Positions 25,802-34,582 of a stretch of DNA of 46,053 bases are shown in pieces; positions within the stretch are counted from its first letter, which is position 1; every line of letters starts with the position of its first letter. The position numbers and the translations under genes are program-made. The stretch is taken from the NCBI GenBank assembly GCA_026645735.1, contig JAPKMT010000023.1, positions 1 to 46,053 on the forward strand. The letters run 5' to 3'. The notes under the pieces were generated by a model that was not told the origin of the DNA, made no database searches, and saw only the letters and a list, made by a program, of their open reading frames with translations. Origin of the DNA: Flexilinea sp. (GTDB lineage: Bacteria > Chloroflexota > Anaerolineae > Anaerolineales > Anaerolineaceae).

Positions 25802-27394
25802 TTATTCCGCCGCGATTGAGACTTCGTAAAGATAAGGGAATCCTTCGGGATCAAAGCGGAATCCGGTGATGTTTGCATCCGCTATGTAGACGCTGCCGTA
25901 ACAATGAATCGGAAGTGCAATGGCATTCTCCATGATAATCATTTGCGCTTCCTGATACAATGCTTTGCGGGCTTCTTCGTCGATTGTCTGAGGTGCAGTT
26001 CTTAAAATCTCATCCAGACGATCGCTGCGGAACCGGGTATAACTGGATTGGTTTCCGCCTTCAATGTTTTCTGAATCATAGACATAACTCAGTACTGCGG
26101 GATCTCGGCTGACCCAACCCATATTAAGAATATTGTGTTTGCTGGCGAAACCAAATTCGGAGATACCGGCATCATCCAATTTTGTTATGTTGACTTCGAA
26201 TCCAGCTTTTTGCAGATAGGAAGCCAGCAATTCCATGAATGCTTCTTCGTATGCCGGAAGCGCCGGATATTCAATATGCAAATTTACGCCATCTTTTTCA
26301 CGAATTCCATCGCCGTTGCTGTCAATCCATCCGGATTCTTCCAACAACGCAGCAGCTTTCTCCGGGTTATAACTGTATAATTTTGCAGCTTCTTCGTTAT
26401 AGCCCCAGGTGCTGGGAGATATCACGTTGTGAGCAGCAGGCTGCAGACCATAGAATGCAACCTGAGAAATTGTTTCCTGATCGACTGCGTAAATCAGTGC
26501 TTTGCGTACATTGATATCATCCGTGGGCGCTTTTTCAACATTTATCATCTGATGAGATGTCATGCCTGGATTGACAAAGGTAAAGAGCTGTACGCTCGGA
26601 TCTGCTGTCATCTGAGATGCTTCCAGGTATGAGGGATCCTGTACAATTGATGCTTCACCGGATTGGAACGCTGCAATTCTTGTTGCCTGTTCCGGCAGAA
26701 AACGGAAGGTTATTTCATCTAACAAAGCCGGACCGGTATGGACATAAAAATCAGATGCCCAGTTATAATCTGGATTCTTTGTCAGTGTAATGTGGTCCTG
26801 AGCTGCCCATTCTTTCAGAATGAAGGGCCCTGTACCTACCGGATACTGTCCATAATCCTCGCCATGTTTTTCGATGGCAGCAGGTGATGAGATCATCAGC
26901 CAGGGGCGAGTGAGATCTTGCAGAAATGTTGCATGCGGTGAAGAGAATTTTACGATGACGGTTGTATCATCAACGACTTGTGTTTCAATGTAATCATAAA
27001 AAATTGTGGGGGCTGCTGCTGCAACAGTGGATCCTTTTGCTGCGCGATCGAAGGAGATTTTTACAGCTTCCCCGGTAAATTTTGTACCATCATGGAATTT
27101 TACATCGTCTCTCAGATGAAAAGAAAATTCGCTTCCCATTTCATTTACTTCCCAGCTTTTTGCCAATGCCGGATGTAGATTTAATGCTGGATCAGCAGCA
27201 ATCAATGGATCGAAGATTTGCTGAATTAAAAATTGTTCAGGTATATATAATCCACCAGCTGGATCTAACGATATGGGTTCGACTGAAATTCCGATTGTCA
27301 AAGCGTTGGTTTCGCTTTGGGCAGGCACTGCAATAGTGCCGAACAATACAGCTAACAGGGACAAGATTAAAACAAGATGCTTTCGATTTTTCAT
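25802..27394 (-). CDS. Peptide-type ABC substrate-binding protein (SBP family 5)
   Basis: A 530-residue protein with an N-terminal signal peptide (MKNRKHLVLILSLLAVLF then AVPAQS) but no lipobox cysteine, so secretion by signal peptidase I is expected. Family 5 landmarks are EPISLDPAGG, FDPLIAADPALNLHPALAKSWE, FHLRDDVKFHDG, the PVGTGPFILKEW stretch, INVRKALIYAVD and the late RFDPEGFPY. Members bind oligopeptides, dipeptides, nickel or glutathione; here the peptide-degrading neighbours favour peptides. AAGGAG precedes the ATG at seven bases, at the end of a long structured leader. Confidence 0.92.
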   Translation of the reverse strand: MKNRKHLVLILSLLAVLFGTIAVPAQSETNALTIGISVEPISLDPAGGLYIPEQFLIQQIFDPLIAADPALNLHPALAKSWEVNEMGSEFSFHLRDDVKFHDGTKFTGEAVKISFDRAAKGSTVAAAAPTIFYDYIETQVVDDTTVIVKFSSPHATFLQDLTRPWLMISSPAAIEKHGEDYGQYPVGTGPFILKEWAAQDHITLTKNPDYNWASDFYVHTGPALLDEITFRFLPEQATRIAAFQSGEASIVQDPSYLEASQMTADPSVQLFTFVNPGMTSHQMINVEKAPTDDINVRKALIYAVDQETISQVAFYGLQPAAHNVISPSTWGYNEEAAKLYSYNPEKAAALLEESGWIDSNGDGIREKDGVNLHIEYPALPAYEEAFMELLASYLQKAGFEVNITKLDDAGISEFGFASKHNILNMGWVSRDPAVLSYVYDSENIEGGNQSSYTRFRSDRLDEILRTAPQTIDEEARKALYQEAQMIIMENAIALPIHCYGSVYIADANITGFRFDPEGFPYLYEVSIAAE

Positions 27395-27469
27395 GATTTA
27401 CTCCTTCGTTTCTTTTTGAGTCCGATAATCTCCCGTTCGCATGCCTCCATCTCAATGATATTGGTTAAA

Positions 27470-27522
27470 TTAAAAAACGAACGGACTTCTCAGCCAATAA
27501 AATAACGAGGAATTCCGTTCGT
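27470..27522 (-). terminator. Terminator-like hairpin inside the dpp leader (attenuator)
   Basis: Read on the minus strand, a nine-pair perfect stem ACGAACGGA / TCCGTTCGT (27522-27514 with 27485-27477), extended inward by a few imperfect pairs, is followed by six T and AATTT. It lies between the promoter and the ATG at 27394, so transcription could stop before the binding-protein gene. Two GGAATTCC copies (27577-27570 and 27516-27509) could pair with each other instead. Confidence 0.68.
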
Positions 27523-27637
27523 CAGTTTGTCTAAAGTTGCATCAACATCAGCCAAAGCTGTTCAGAAAAGGAATTCCCCGCCAGGTACACAAGCACATAA
27601 TAATATATAACTGGTTTTTAAAGTTAAACATGCAGGT

Positions 27638-27665
27638 ATTATAAAAAGAATAGATGTTTCGTCAA
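27638..27665 (-). promoter_or_regulatory. Sigma-70-type promoter of the dpp operon
   Basis: On the minus strand TTGACG (27665-27660), a 16-base spacer and TATAAT (27643-27638). Transcription would start near 27631, leaving a leader of about 237 bases before the binding-protein ATG. Confidence 0.75.
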
Positions 27666-27687
27666 GTTAACTTATTACATTTTCGCA

Positions 27688-27715
27688 ATTCGAAATAGGG
27701 ACATGCATTTCGAAT
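27688..27715. repeat. Collapsed repeat remnant, copy 6
   Basis: AATTCGAAATA and ATTTCGAAT stand eight bases apart, with no hairpin between them. It looks like a palindromic-family element reduced to its outer arms. It lies just upstream of the dpp promoter. Confidence 0.55.
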
Positions 27716-27769
27716 AGAGAGAGGAAATATATCAAACAGCGTAAATACCTGAGTGGATCGGTGAATATT

Positions 27770-28933
27770 TCAACGGAAGTATCGTAATGCGAACTCCGCA
27801 TAATATCTGGCAGCAATGGATAACGCTTTTTCTTCAATCTCGAAGGCAGGATGGTGCAGGGGGTGCCAGGTTTCCGGTTTGTCCGGATTGGCTGATCCGA
27901 TTTTCACATATAATCCAGGGGCTTTTTGCTGATAAAAGGCAAAATCATCTCCTGCCAGCGATTTTTCGAATTTTACAACGACATTTTCTTTACCTACAAT
28001 TTCTGCAGCAACGCTTTGCCCGAATACAGAAAGATCCCCCGGGTTGATCACCGGCGGTGTAAATTCTTTAAAATCAATTACTGCCTCTGTATGATAGGCT
28101 CTGGCAATATTCTCTGCCATATCACGAATCGCTTTCTGAGCATGCAATTGGGATTTTGGGTTGTAATATCGAATAGTTCCTTCCATACAGGCTTCATTCG
28201 GAATAATGTTGTACTGTGTCCCCCCTGAGAACTTCCCAATTCCTATCAATATCTCCTCAGATGGTGAAAATTGCTGTGTGATGATTGATTGGAAACTGTT
28301 CAGAATCTGAGCTCCGGCAAGTAATGGATTTACCGCCAGGTGCGGGGTGCTGATATGTCCTCCTTTTCCTTGGACTTTAATCTGAAAATAATCACAACCT
28401 GCCATTACCGGGCCATCTGCACAACATATTTTTCCATACTCGAGCGTCGGCATGAGATGAATTCCAAGTGTACAAGCAATATCATCGAACTCACCTTTTT
28501 GGACAAGAATTTTTGCTCCTTCACAGATTTCTTCCGCAGGTTGAAATATTAATTTCACTTTGCCGGAAAACTGGGATCGATTATGCTGCAGTAAACATGC
28601 AGCTCCCAGAAGCGCAGCGGTATGGCCGTCATGTCCACAGGCGTGGGCGACACCCGGATTCATGGATCGAGAGGTACTGTTGCTCTGATCCTCCATACAT
28701 AACGCATCAATATCTGCTCTCAAACAGACTGTTGTGTCTGTGATCCCATTTTCACCGATGACCATTCCGCAGATACCGGTCGAACCAATGGAATAGGTTT
28801 GAATTTGGAAGGAGTTTAAAATTTCATTAATTTTTTGTGTTGTTGATATTTCCTTGAGACTGACTTCAGGATTTTGATGAAAAAAACGGCGCCATTGGAC
28901 AATCTGATTATCTAAATCTTGTGGAATTTCCAT
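27770..28933 (-). CDS. M20-family amidohydrolase (N-acyl-amino-acid hydrolase type)
   Basis: A 387-residue protein with CLRADIDAL, HACGHDGHTAALLGAA (metal ligands Cys, His), FQPAEEICEGAK with the catalytic Glu pair, the dimerisation domain (about 185-290), and a late HHPAFEIEEKAL ligand segment. This is the M20D-type set of aminoacylase, hippurate hydrolase and IAA-amino-acid hydrolase enzymes. It releases an amino acid from an N-acyl group in the cytosol; the acyl preference is unknown. GGAAGAG precedes the ATG. The dpp promoter lies about 105 bp beyond its stop, so dpp transcription does not depend on this gene. Confidence 0.93.
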   Translation of the reverse strand: MEIPQDLDNQIVQWRRFFHQNPEVSLKEISTTQKINEILNSFQIQTYSIGSTGICGMVIGENGITDTTVCLRADIDALCMEDQSNSTSRSMNPGVAHACGHDGHTAALLGAACLLQHNRSQFSGKVKLIFQPAEEICEGAKILVQKGEFDDIACTLGIHLMPTLEYGKICCADGPVMAGCDYFQIKVQGKGGHISTPHLAVNPLLAGAQILNSFQSIITQQFSPSEEILIGIGKFSGGTQYNIIPNEACMEGTIRYYNPKSQLHAQKAIRDMAENIARAYHTEAVIDFKEFTPPVINPGDLSVFGQSVAAEIVGKENVVVKFEKSLAGDDFAFYQQKAPGLYVKIGSANPDKPETWHPLHHPAFEIEEKALSIAARYYAEFALRYFR

Positions 28934-29295
28934 CTTATGCTCTCTTCCCTATAAATTGACTGATAAATTGGACCCTGTATTTGTTGATTTTAATCTGAGA
29001 AGAACTTTTACATATGAATTATGACCAAAACATTACCGGTTTAAACCATAGTTTTTTTAGGCTTTTTTTCCTGATGGTCATGAAGAATTAGAGTTGAATA
29101 AGAATCTCGATCGGGAGAAAAAAATATAATGTAATTATTTTTTTCGATGCAGCGATTTTTGTGATGAGAAAAAAACAATAAATATCATGACATTTGTTTT
29201 TGAATAACAAGACGAATGACCCTGTCAGATCAGAACTGAATGGTTTACCTTGACCTTCGTTGAAAACAAGGTATAATTCAGCTATTGAATATTAG
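28934..29295. other. Divergent intergenic region before the glycan cluster
   Basis: About 360 bp with no gene. It holds the upstream part of the M20 gene (Shine-Dalgarno-like GGAAGAG next to 28933) and, at its right end, the strong promoter of the glycan cluster. T- and A-rich runs around 29050-29140 show no clear hairpin. Confidence 0.4.
29250..29277 (+). promoter_or_regulatory. Sigma-70-type promoter of the surface-glycan cluster
   Basis: TTGACC (29250-29255), a 16-base spacer and TATAAT (29272-29277). The start would be near 29284, about twelve bases before the first ATG of the regulator gene, leaving little room for a ribosome binding site. Confidence 0.75.
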
Positions 29296-29826
29296 ATGCC
29301 TATGACGATTTTGAGCCCCGATCAGGGATATAACGACAATGAAGATCTGAAGGACCTGGATATATTGGAATTGCTTGAAGAGAACCCGAATTCTACTCAG
29401 GCAATTCTCGCGAACAAACTTGGCGTAGCCGTAGGAACTGTAAACTGGCATGTCAAGCGGCTGGTGGATAAGGGCTACTTGAAGATCCAGCGGTTGGAGC
29501 GCAGAAAGCTCAAATATATTATCACTCCTGAAGGTTTGGCTCTCCGTACACGTCTGGCTTTCGATTATATTCATTCTTCCTTTCAGCTATATAGATTATT
29601 ACGACAACGAATGAAAACTGTTTTGGATCAATGTTCTGAAGCACAATATAGTGCATTGATCCTTAACGGGGATGGTGATGTCGCTGAGATCTGCCGACTG
29701 ACCGGAATAGAATATGGTTTTACAATCATTGATCAGAAAACGGCTGTTGAAAATGAAATGAAGCTGCCGGTTGTTGATATCCAGGGGTTAAAACTTATTC
29801 TGACAATCCCGGATAATTTGAAGTAA
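29296..29826 (+). CDS. Winged-helix transcriptional regulator heading the glycan cluster
   Basis: A 176-residue protein. An acidic N-terminus is followed by a winged helix-turn-helix (about 33-90) with STQAILANKLGVAVGTVNWHVKRLVDKGYLKI, the wing containing ERRKLKYIITPEG. The remaining 80 residues (LNGDGDVAEICRL, YGFTIIDQKTAVENE) form a small alpha/beta part that is not recognised and may sense a ligand. It is encoded directly after a strong promoter, with an alternative ATG at 29302, and 28 bp before the first sugar gene. Most simply it autoregulates and controls the cluster; whether it activates or represses is unknown. Confidence 0.82.
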   Translation: MPMTILSPDQGYNDNEDLKDLDILELLEENPNSTQAILANKLGVAVGTVNWHVKRLVDKGYLKIQRLERRKLKYIITPEGLALRTRLAFDYIHSSFQLYRLLRQRMKTVLDQCSEAQYSALILNGDGDVAEICRLTGIEYGFTIIDQKTAVENEMKLPVVDIQGLKLILTIPDNLK

Positions 29827-29854
29827 TTTCTGATGGAAGGTTAAGGACACAAAT

Positions 29855-30820
29855 ATGACGGAAGATTCTCCGCTCTCAGGAAAGAAGATTTGTATCACTG
29901 GTGGTTCCGGCTTTTTAGGATCATTTGTTCAGGAAAGTTTGCGAAAACGCGGTATTCATGATTTTTTTATTCCTGCCTCAAAAAATTACAATTTGATTAA
30001 TGTTGCTGATATCAAGCGAATGCTGGAAGATTCCAAACCGGATGTAATTATCCATTTGGCAGCTAACGTGGGCGGAATCGGTGCAAATCGGGAGCATCCT
30101 GCTGAGTTCTTTTACGATAATCTCATGATGGGAGTGCAACTGATTCATGAATCCTGGAACTTTGGTGTCAAAAAAATGGTTGCAGTTGGTACAATTTGCG
30201 CTTATCCAAAATATACACCGATCCCGTTTAAAGAATCCGATCTCTGGAATGGATATCCGGAAGAAACGAATGCGCCTTATGGCCTGGCGAAAAAGATGTT
30301 GCTTGTTCAGTCACAAGCCTATCGACAGCAATATGGTTTCAATTCCATTTATCTGCTGCCAGTCAATTTATATGGGCCACGCGACAATTTCAGTCCGCGC
30401 TCTTCCCACGTGATTCCTGCATTAATTCACAAGTGCCATGAAGCGAAACTGAATGGGGATTCGGAAGTGGTCATATGGGGAGATGGAACGCCGACGCGCG
30501 AATTCATTTATGCCGGTGACGCAGCCGAAGGAATTGTCATGGCTGCCGAGTTCTACGACGGTTCGGAACCGGTTAACATCGGATCCGGATCCGAAATTTC
30601 CATTCGGGATCTGGCTGAAAAAATTGTAACAATGACCGGTTTCAAAGGGAAAATTGTCTTTGACCCGACCAAACCAAATGGACAACCACGGAGGGCACTG
30701 GATGTTTCCCGGGCAAAAGAATTTTTTGGCTTTTCTGCAAAGATGGATTTTGATACGGGATTAAAAAATACAATTGAATACTACATATCGAACCGCGATA
30801 CGATATTGAAAAAAGGCTGA
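29855..30820 (+). CDS. GDP-L-fucose synthase-like NAD(P)-dependent epimerase/reductase
   Basis: A 321-residue SDR with the Rossmann motif GGSGFLGSF (about 16-24). The Fcl-type sequence [21 protein letters not shown] is present, together with the catalytic Tyr/Lys pair YGLAKK, and [27 protein letters not shown] and NIGSG further on. Fcl converts GDP-4-keto-6-deoxymannose to GDP-L-fucose by epimerisation and reduction. The partner dehydratase Gmd is not in the window, so the exact product is inferred. AAGGACAC precedes the ATG. The following exporter gene starts after 14 bp. Confidence 0.87.
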   Translation: MTEDSPLSGKKICITGGSGFLGSFVQESLRKRGIHDFFIPASKNYNLINVADIKRMLEDSKPDVIIHLAANVGGIGANREHPAEFFYDNLMMGVQLIHESWNFGVKKMVAVGTICAYPKYTPIPFKESDLWNGYPEETNAPYGLAKKMLLVQSQAYRQQYGFNSIYLLPVNLYGPRDNFSPRSSHVIPALIHKCHEAKLNGDSEVVIWGDGTPTREFIYAGDAAEGIVMAAEFYDGSEPVNIGSGSEISIRDLAEKIVTMTGFKGKIVFDPTKPNGQPRRALDVSRAKEFFGFSAKMDFDTGLKNTIEYYISNRDTILKKG

Positions 30821-30834
30821 TTCGGAGTAATATT

Positions 30835-31683
30835 TTGAATGTAAAAAATGTACCTGAAGCGATCATCACGATGATTCAGCCTTCTAAAGGTTGGAAAATC
30901 GTCGATTTAAAAGAATTAATACGATCACGCGAATTGATTTTTTTTCTGACCTGGCGGGACCTGAAAGTCCGTTACAAACAAACAATTCTGGGTGTTGCAT
31001 GGGCGGTTATCCAACCTGTCATGACCATGGTTGTTTTTTCCATATTCTTTGGCGGTTTAGCCGGAGTTCCTTCTGATGGCATTCCTTATCCATTGTTTTC
31101 ACTGGCGGGTTTGCTTCCCTGGCAGCTTTTTGAAAATTCGTTGAGAAATGCCAGCCGTTCCCTGGTTACAAACCGGAATATGATCACGAAGATTTATTTT
31201 CCACGGGTTGTTCTGCCGCTTTCCAGCGTGTTGGCATCCATTGTGGATTTTTTTGTTGCTGGTCCGATTCTAATTTTCATGATGATTTATTATCACTATT
31301 CACCTAACATTTACGCGCTTTTGATTCCATATTACATCTTGTTGACGATTGTTACCGCCTTTGGTGTGGGCTTGTGGTTTTCAGCCATGGATGTTTTGTA
31401 TCGGGATATCGGGTATATCATCCCGTTCCTTTGTCAGCTTTGGATGTATTTAACACCGATTGCATATGGGTCGGGAATGATTTCTAATCCAAAATTGCAG
31501 TTTATATACAACCTGAATCCTATGGTGGGTGTCGTCAATGGTTTCCGTTCCTCATTGTTGGGTGTTTATGCTGCAGTGCCTGTACAAAGCATAGTCTTCA
31601 GTTCAATCATCTCAATTTTGATCCTGGTCAGTGGATTGGTTTATTTCCGGCGGATGGAAAAACAGTTCGCCGATCTTATATAG
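30835..31683 (+). CDS. Polysaccharide ABC exporter permease (Wzm-like, ABC-2 type)
   Basis: A 282-residue protein starting at TTG, supported by GGAG seven bases upstream. A short cytoplasmic start with LIRSRELIFFLTWRDLKVRYKQTILG is the family's N-terminal amphipathic region. About six membrane helices follow, with the NPMVGVVNGFRSSLLG segment near the end. It pairs with the ATPase encoded 11 bp downstream to move lipid-linked glycan across the membrane. Confidence 0.92.
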   Translation: MNVKNVPEAIITMIQPSKGWKIVDLKELIRSRELIFFLTWRDLKVRYKQTILGVAWAVIQPVMTMVVFSIFFGGLAGVPSDGIPYPLFSLAGLLPWQLFENSLRNASRSLVTNRNMITKIYFPRVVLPLSSVLASIVDFFVAGPILIFMMIYYHYSPNIYALLIPYYILLTIVTAFGVGLWFSAMDVLYRDIGYIIPFLCQLWMYLTPIAYGSGMISNPKLQFIYNLNPMVGVVNGFRSSLLGVYAAVPVQSIVFSSIISILILVSGLVYFRRMEKQFADLI

Positions 31684-31694
31684 GGGAGAAAATT

Positions 31695-32963
31695 GTGCCT
31701 CAAAATTCAGTCATTGTAAGTCATATTGGCAAGAGATACAGAATCGGTGCTGCCCCTGCCTCTTATCGAACTTTTCGGGAGACGTTAATCGATACGTTAA
31801 CCAAACCAAAAAAACGTCTGCATGGAAAAATGACTGATGCAAACTCTTTCTGGGCATTAAAAGATATCTCCTTTAATGTAGAAAAAGGAATGGCACTGGG
31901 AATAGTCGGTCGCAACGGAGCCGGAAAAAGTACATTATTGAAAATTCTCTCCAGAGTGACAGAACCCACTGTCGGATCTGCTGTCATATCCGGAAGAGTT
32001 GGATCTTTGTTGGAAGTCGGAACCGGTTTTCATCCTGAATTGACGGGAAGAGAAAACATTTTTTTGAATGGTGCCATTTTAGGAATGAAACATGGTGAGA
32101 TTTCTCGAAAAATGGATGAAATTATTGCCTTCTCAGAAGTGGAAGATTTTATTGACACACCTGTAAAAAGATATTCAAGCGGTATGTATCTGCGTCTTGC
32201 CTTTGCAGTGTCCGCTCATCTCGAACCGGAAATTCTGGTGATCGATGAAGTCCTGGCTGTTGGAGATGCTGAATTTCAGCGGAAATGCCTTGGAAAAATG
32301 AGTGATGTCGCCAATCAAGGCAGGACCGTGTTATTTGTCAGTCATAACATGTCAGCCATTCTTCGGCTGACACAGGAAACAATTGTTTTGGAAAAAGGCA
32401 ATCTTGTGATGCAGGCGCCGTCTGGAGAGGCCGTGGATTATTATCTTTCACACGGTTTTTCACAGGAAGGATTCCGTGAATGGACTCCTGATGAAATTCC
32501 TGCTGAAGCCGCTCCCTTTGTTCCCGTGGCAATCCGAATACTGAATTATCAGGGTGATATTTCAGATACTGTGCGTTCAATACAACCGTTTTCTATTGAA
32601 TTTGAATATCGATTGGATGAACCGATCACAGGATTGCGGGTTGGAATCTATCTGATCAGTGTTCGGGGTGAATTCATCTTTACTTCTTTTGATGTCGATG
32701 ATTCAGCAAGATTCGAGGAATTCAGTGTACGTGACAAAGGTACCTATATCAGCCGATGTGTGATTCCGGCAGATTACCTGAATGAGGGACGTTTTGTTTT
32801 AGGTGTAAATGCGAGTACTTTTAAAATCAAGCGTTTTTTTCACGACGAACAAGCGCTTGTATTTCATGTGGATGGCACTGGAGCGCCGGGAACGCAATGG
32901 CCGGAACCACGCACCGGATTAGTTCGTCCAAGATTATCATGGGAAATAGAGGCGAAAAACTAA
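31695..32963 (+). CDS. Polysaccharide ABC exporter ATPase (Wzt-like) with C-terminal glycan-binding domain
   Basis: A 422-residue protein starting at GTG after AGGGGAG. Nucleotide-binding domain: Walker A GRNGAGKST (72-80), signature YSSGMYLRLAFAV, Walker B ILVIDEVLAVGD and the H-loop SHN. From about 250 onward comes the Wzt_C-type immunoglobulin-like domain (VAIRILNYQGDIS, ISVRGEFIFTSFDVDD), which in O-antigen exporters recognises the finished chain end. That suggests export in the Wzm/Wzt mode, with a chain-terminating modification; the methyltransferase gene downstream could supply it. Confidence 0.93.
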   Translation: MPQNSVIVSHIGKRYRIGAAPASYRTFRETLIDTLTKPKKRLHGKMTDANSFWALKDISFNVEKGMALGIVGRNGAGKSTLLKILSRVTEPTVGSAVISGRVGSLLEVGTGFHPELTGRENIFLNGAILGMKHGEISRKMDEIIAFSEVEDFIDTPVKRYSSGMYLRLAFAVSAHLEPEILVIDEVLAVGDAEFQRKCLGKMSDVANQGRTVLFVSHNMSAILRLTQETIVLEKGNLVMQAPSGEAVDYYLSHGFSQEGFREWTPDEIPAEAAPFVPVAIRILNYQGDISDTVRSIQPFSIEFEYRLDEPITGLRVGIYLISVRGEFIFTSFDVDDSARFEEFSVRDKGTYISRCVIPADYLNEGRFVLGVNASTFKIKRFFHDEQALVFHVDGTGAPGTQWPEPRTGLVRPRLSWEIEAKN

Positions 32964-34582
32964 TGCAAACGACTTATAAAGAAACCATCAGCAAAATTCT
33001 GGGTGAAATCCCCTTAACAGCCGAATTTTATTTCCAATTAAAGAATAAAGGTGAACCTGGAACCCGTTATTCTCTGAAGAATATTCAAGCCCGGCTGCCG
33101 CAAATTCTCAAGGATATTGAACAATTTAAAACTGAACAAAAGAAACCGAAAAAAATATTTGTTTTTACATCGCTCCATTATTGGGTCGAACAAGCTGCTA
33201 CTGTTTCTCTCTATTTTGCAGCGAAGGGACATCAGGTAACATTTGGTTATCTTCCTTATGCAGAGTGGCAAAAACCAATTAATAAATTTGATTTGCGCCG
33301 GCAAGACTTATATACAAAGAAAGTTTTTGAAGATGCTGTGAAGTATATGGATGTTGTGTCTTTCCTACCGATTCACCCTTCCTATAATTCCATTCCGGAA
33401 GAACTGCATCACATTATTGAAGAGGTTAGTACTTATGATACGCAATATACGCTTCAGGTGGAAGAGTTTGATCGGACGGATCCGTTATTTAAGATGCGAA
33501 TGGAACGAAATGAATCATTTGCGAGGCTCTTATATACCTGGTTGAAGAACAATCGGCCGGATTACGTGATCATACCCAACGGCACAATTCAGGAAATGGG
33601 CATTGCGTATCGAATTGCAAAATGGATGAATATACCGGTGACAACCTATGAATTTGGTGAACAGCGCAAACGAATCTGGATTGCACAAAATCGCGAGGTG
33701 ATGCGTCAGGAAACGGATGATCTTTGGGAAATACGAAAGAATATACCGGTCACTGATGAGGAACTTGAGAAAGTTAAAGCGATGTTCGGTGCCAGGCAAC
33801 ATGCCAATATTTGGGAGAATTTCTCACGACGCTGGCAGGGAAGTGATCGCGTCGGGAGTGAAAAAATTCGCGAAACTTTAAAATTAGATGAACGTCCGAT
33901 TGTTTTTTTAGCAACAAATGTTTTAGGCGACAGCCTAACACTGGGGAGACATACTTTTTCAAAAAATATGGCTGAATGGATCGAACGGACTGTTCAATAT
34001 TTTGTGGAACGAACCGATGCTCAATTGGTGATCCGTGTACATCCAGGAGAGCAATTGACACATGGGACGTCCATGGTGGATGTCGTTCGTAATCTGCTGC
34101 CCAAACTGCCGGAACATATTCATCTGATAACTCCGACGGACAAGACCAATTCCTATGATCTGGTGGATATTGCCCGTCTGGGTCTGGTTTACACAACGAC
34201 GATGGGTCTTGAAATGTCCATGAGTGGAGTGCCGGTAATCGTTGCCGGACAAACCCATTATCGTGGAAGAGGATTTACATTTGATCCGGAAAACTGGGTC
34301 AGCTATTATAAGATTTTGGGTGGAATGCTGGATGATCCTGAGAAAGCTTCACTGAGTGAAATCCAGGTAAAGCAGGCATGGGCTTATGCTTATTCCTTCT
34401 TCTTCGAGTATGCACGACCATTCCCGTGGCATCTGGTGAAAATGTGGGATGATTTTGACAGACGTCCTTTCTCTTATGTATTGAGCAAAGAAGGACAAAT
34501 TGAATATGGAACCAGCTTCGAGTATCTGATCGGGAAAAAATTAGATTGGACCGAAATTTTTGCCGACAAAATGGATAAATAA
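32963..34582 (+). CDS. Capsule-type glycan biosynthesis protein, likely GT-B glycosyltransferase
   Basis: 539 residues from the ATG at 32963, which overlaps the Wzt-like gene's stop (TAATG) and has GAGG upstream. An in-frame ATG at 32897 would lie inside Wzt and is unlikely. The N-terminal half has a Rossmann-like KKIFVFTSLHYWVEQAATV; the C-terminal half has VIRVHPGEQ, LVDIARLGLVYTTTMGLEMSMSGVPVIVAG and GFTFDPE. The latter is the nucleotide-sugar-binding arrangement of capsule-synthesis (KpsC/KpsS- or TagF-like) proteins. Donor and acceptor cannot be assigned. It resembles the product of 42877-44388 only in that fold. Confidence 0.72.
   Translation: MQTTYKETISKILGEIPLTAEFYFQLKNKGEPGTRYSLKNIQARLPQILKDIEQFKTEQKKPKKIFVFTSLHYWVEQAATVSLYFAAKGHQVTFGYLPYAEWQKPINKFDLRRQDLYTKKVFEDAVKYMDVVSFLPIHPSYNSIPEELHHIIEEVSTYDTQYTLQVEEFDRTDPLFKMRMERNESFARLLYTWLKNNRPDYVIIPNGTIQEMGIAYRIAKWMNIPVTTYEFGEQRKRIWIAQNREVMRQETDDLWEIRKNIPVTDEELEKVKAMFGARQHANIWENFSRRWQGSDRVGSEKIRETLKLDERPIVFLATNVLGDSLTLGRHTFSKNMAEWIERTVQYFVERTDAQLVIRVHPGEQLTHGTSMVDVVRNLLPKLPEHIHLITPTDKTNSYDLVDIARLGLVYTTTMGLEMSMSGVPVIVAGQTHYRGRGFTFDPENWVSYYKILGGMLDDPEKASLSEIQVKQAWAYAYSFFFEYARPFPWHLVKMWDDFDRRPFSYVLSKEGQIEYGTSFEYLIGKKLDWTEIFADKMDK

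Noticed and set aside
27486-27500. TPP-riboswitch-like CTGAGA in the dpp leader
   Set aside because: Only this one hexamer is present; the ACCTGATC element and the conserved THI-box arrangement are missing.
33774-34196. A 140-codon minus-strand open frame
   Set aside because: Antisense shadow of the capsule-type gene; low-complexity composition and no domain.
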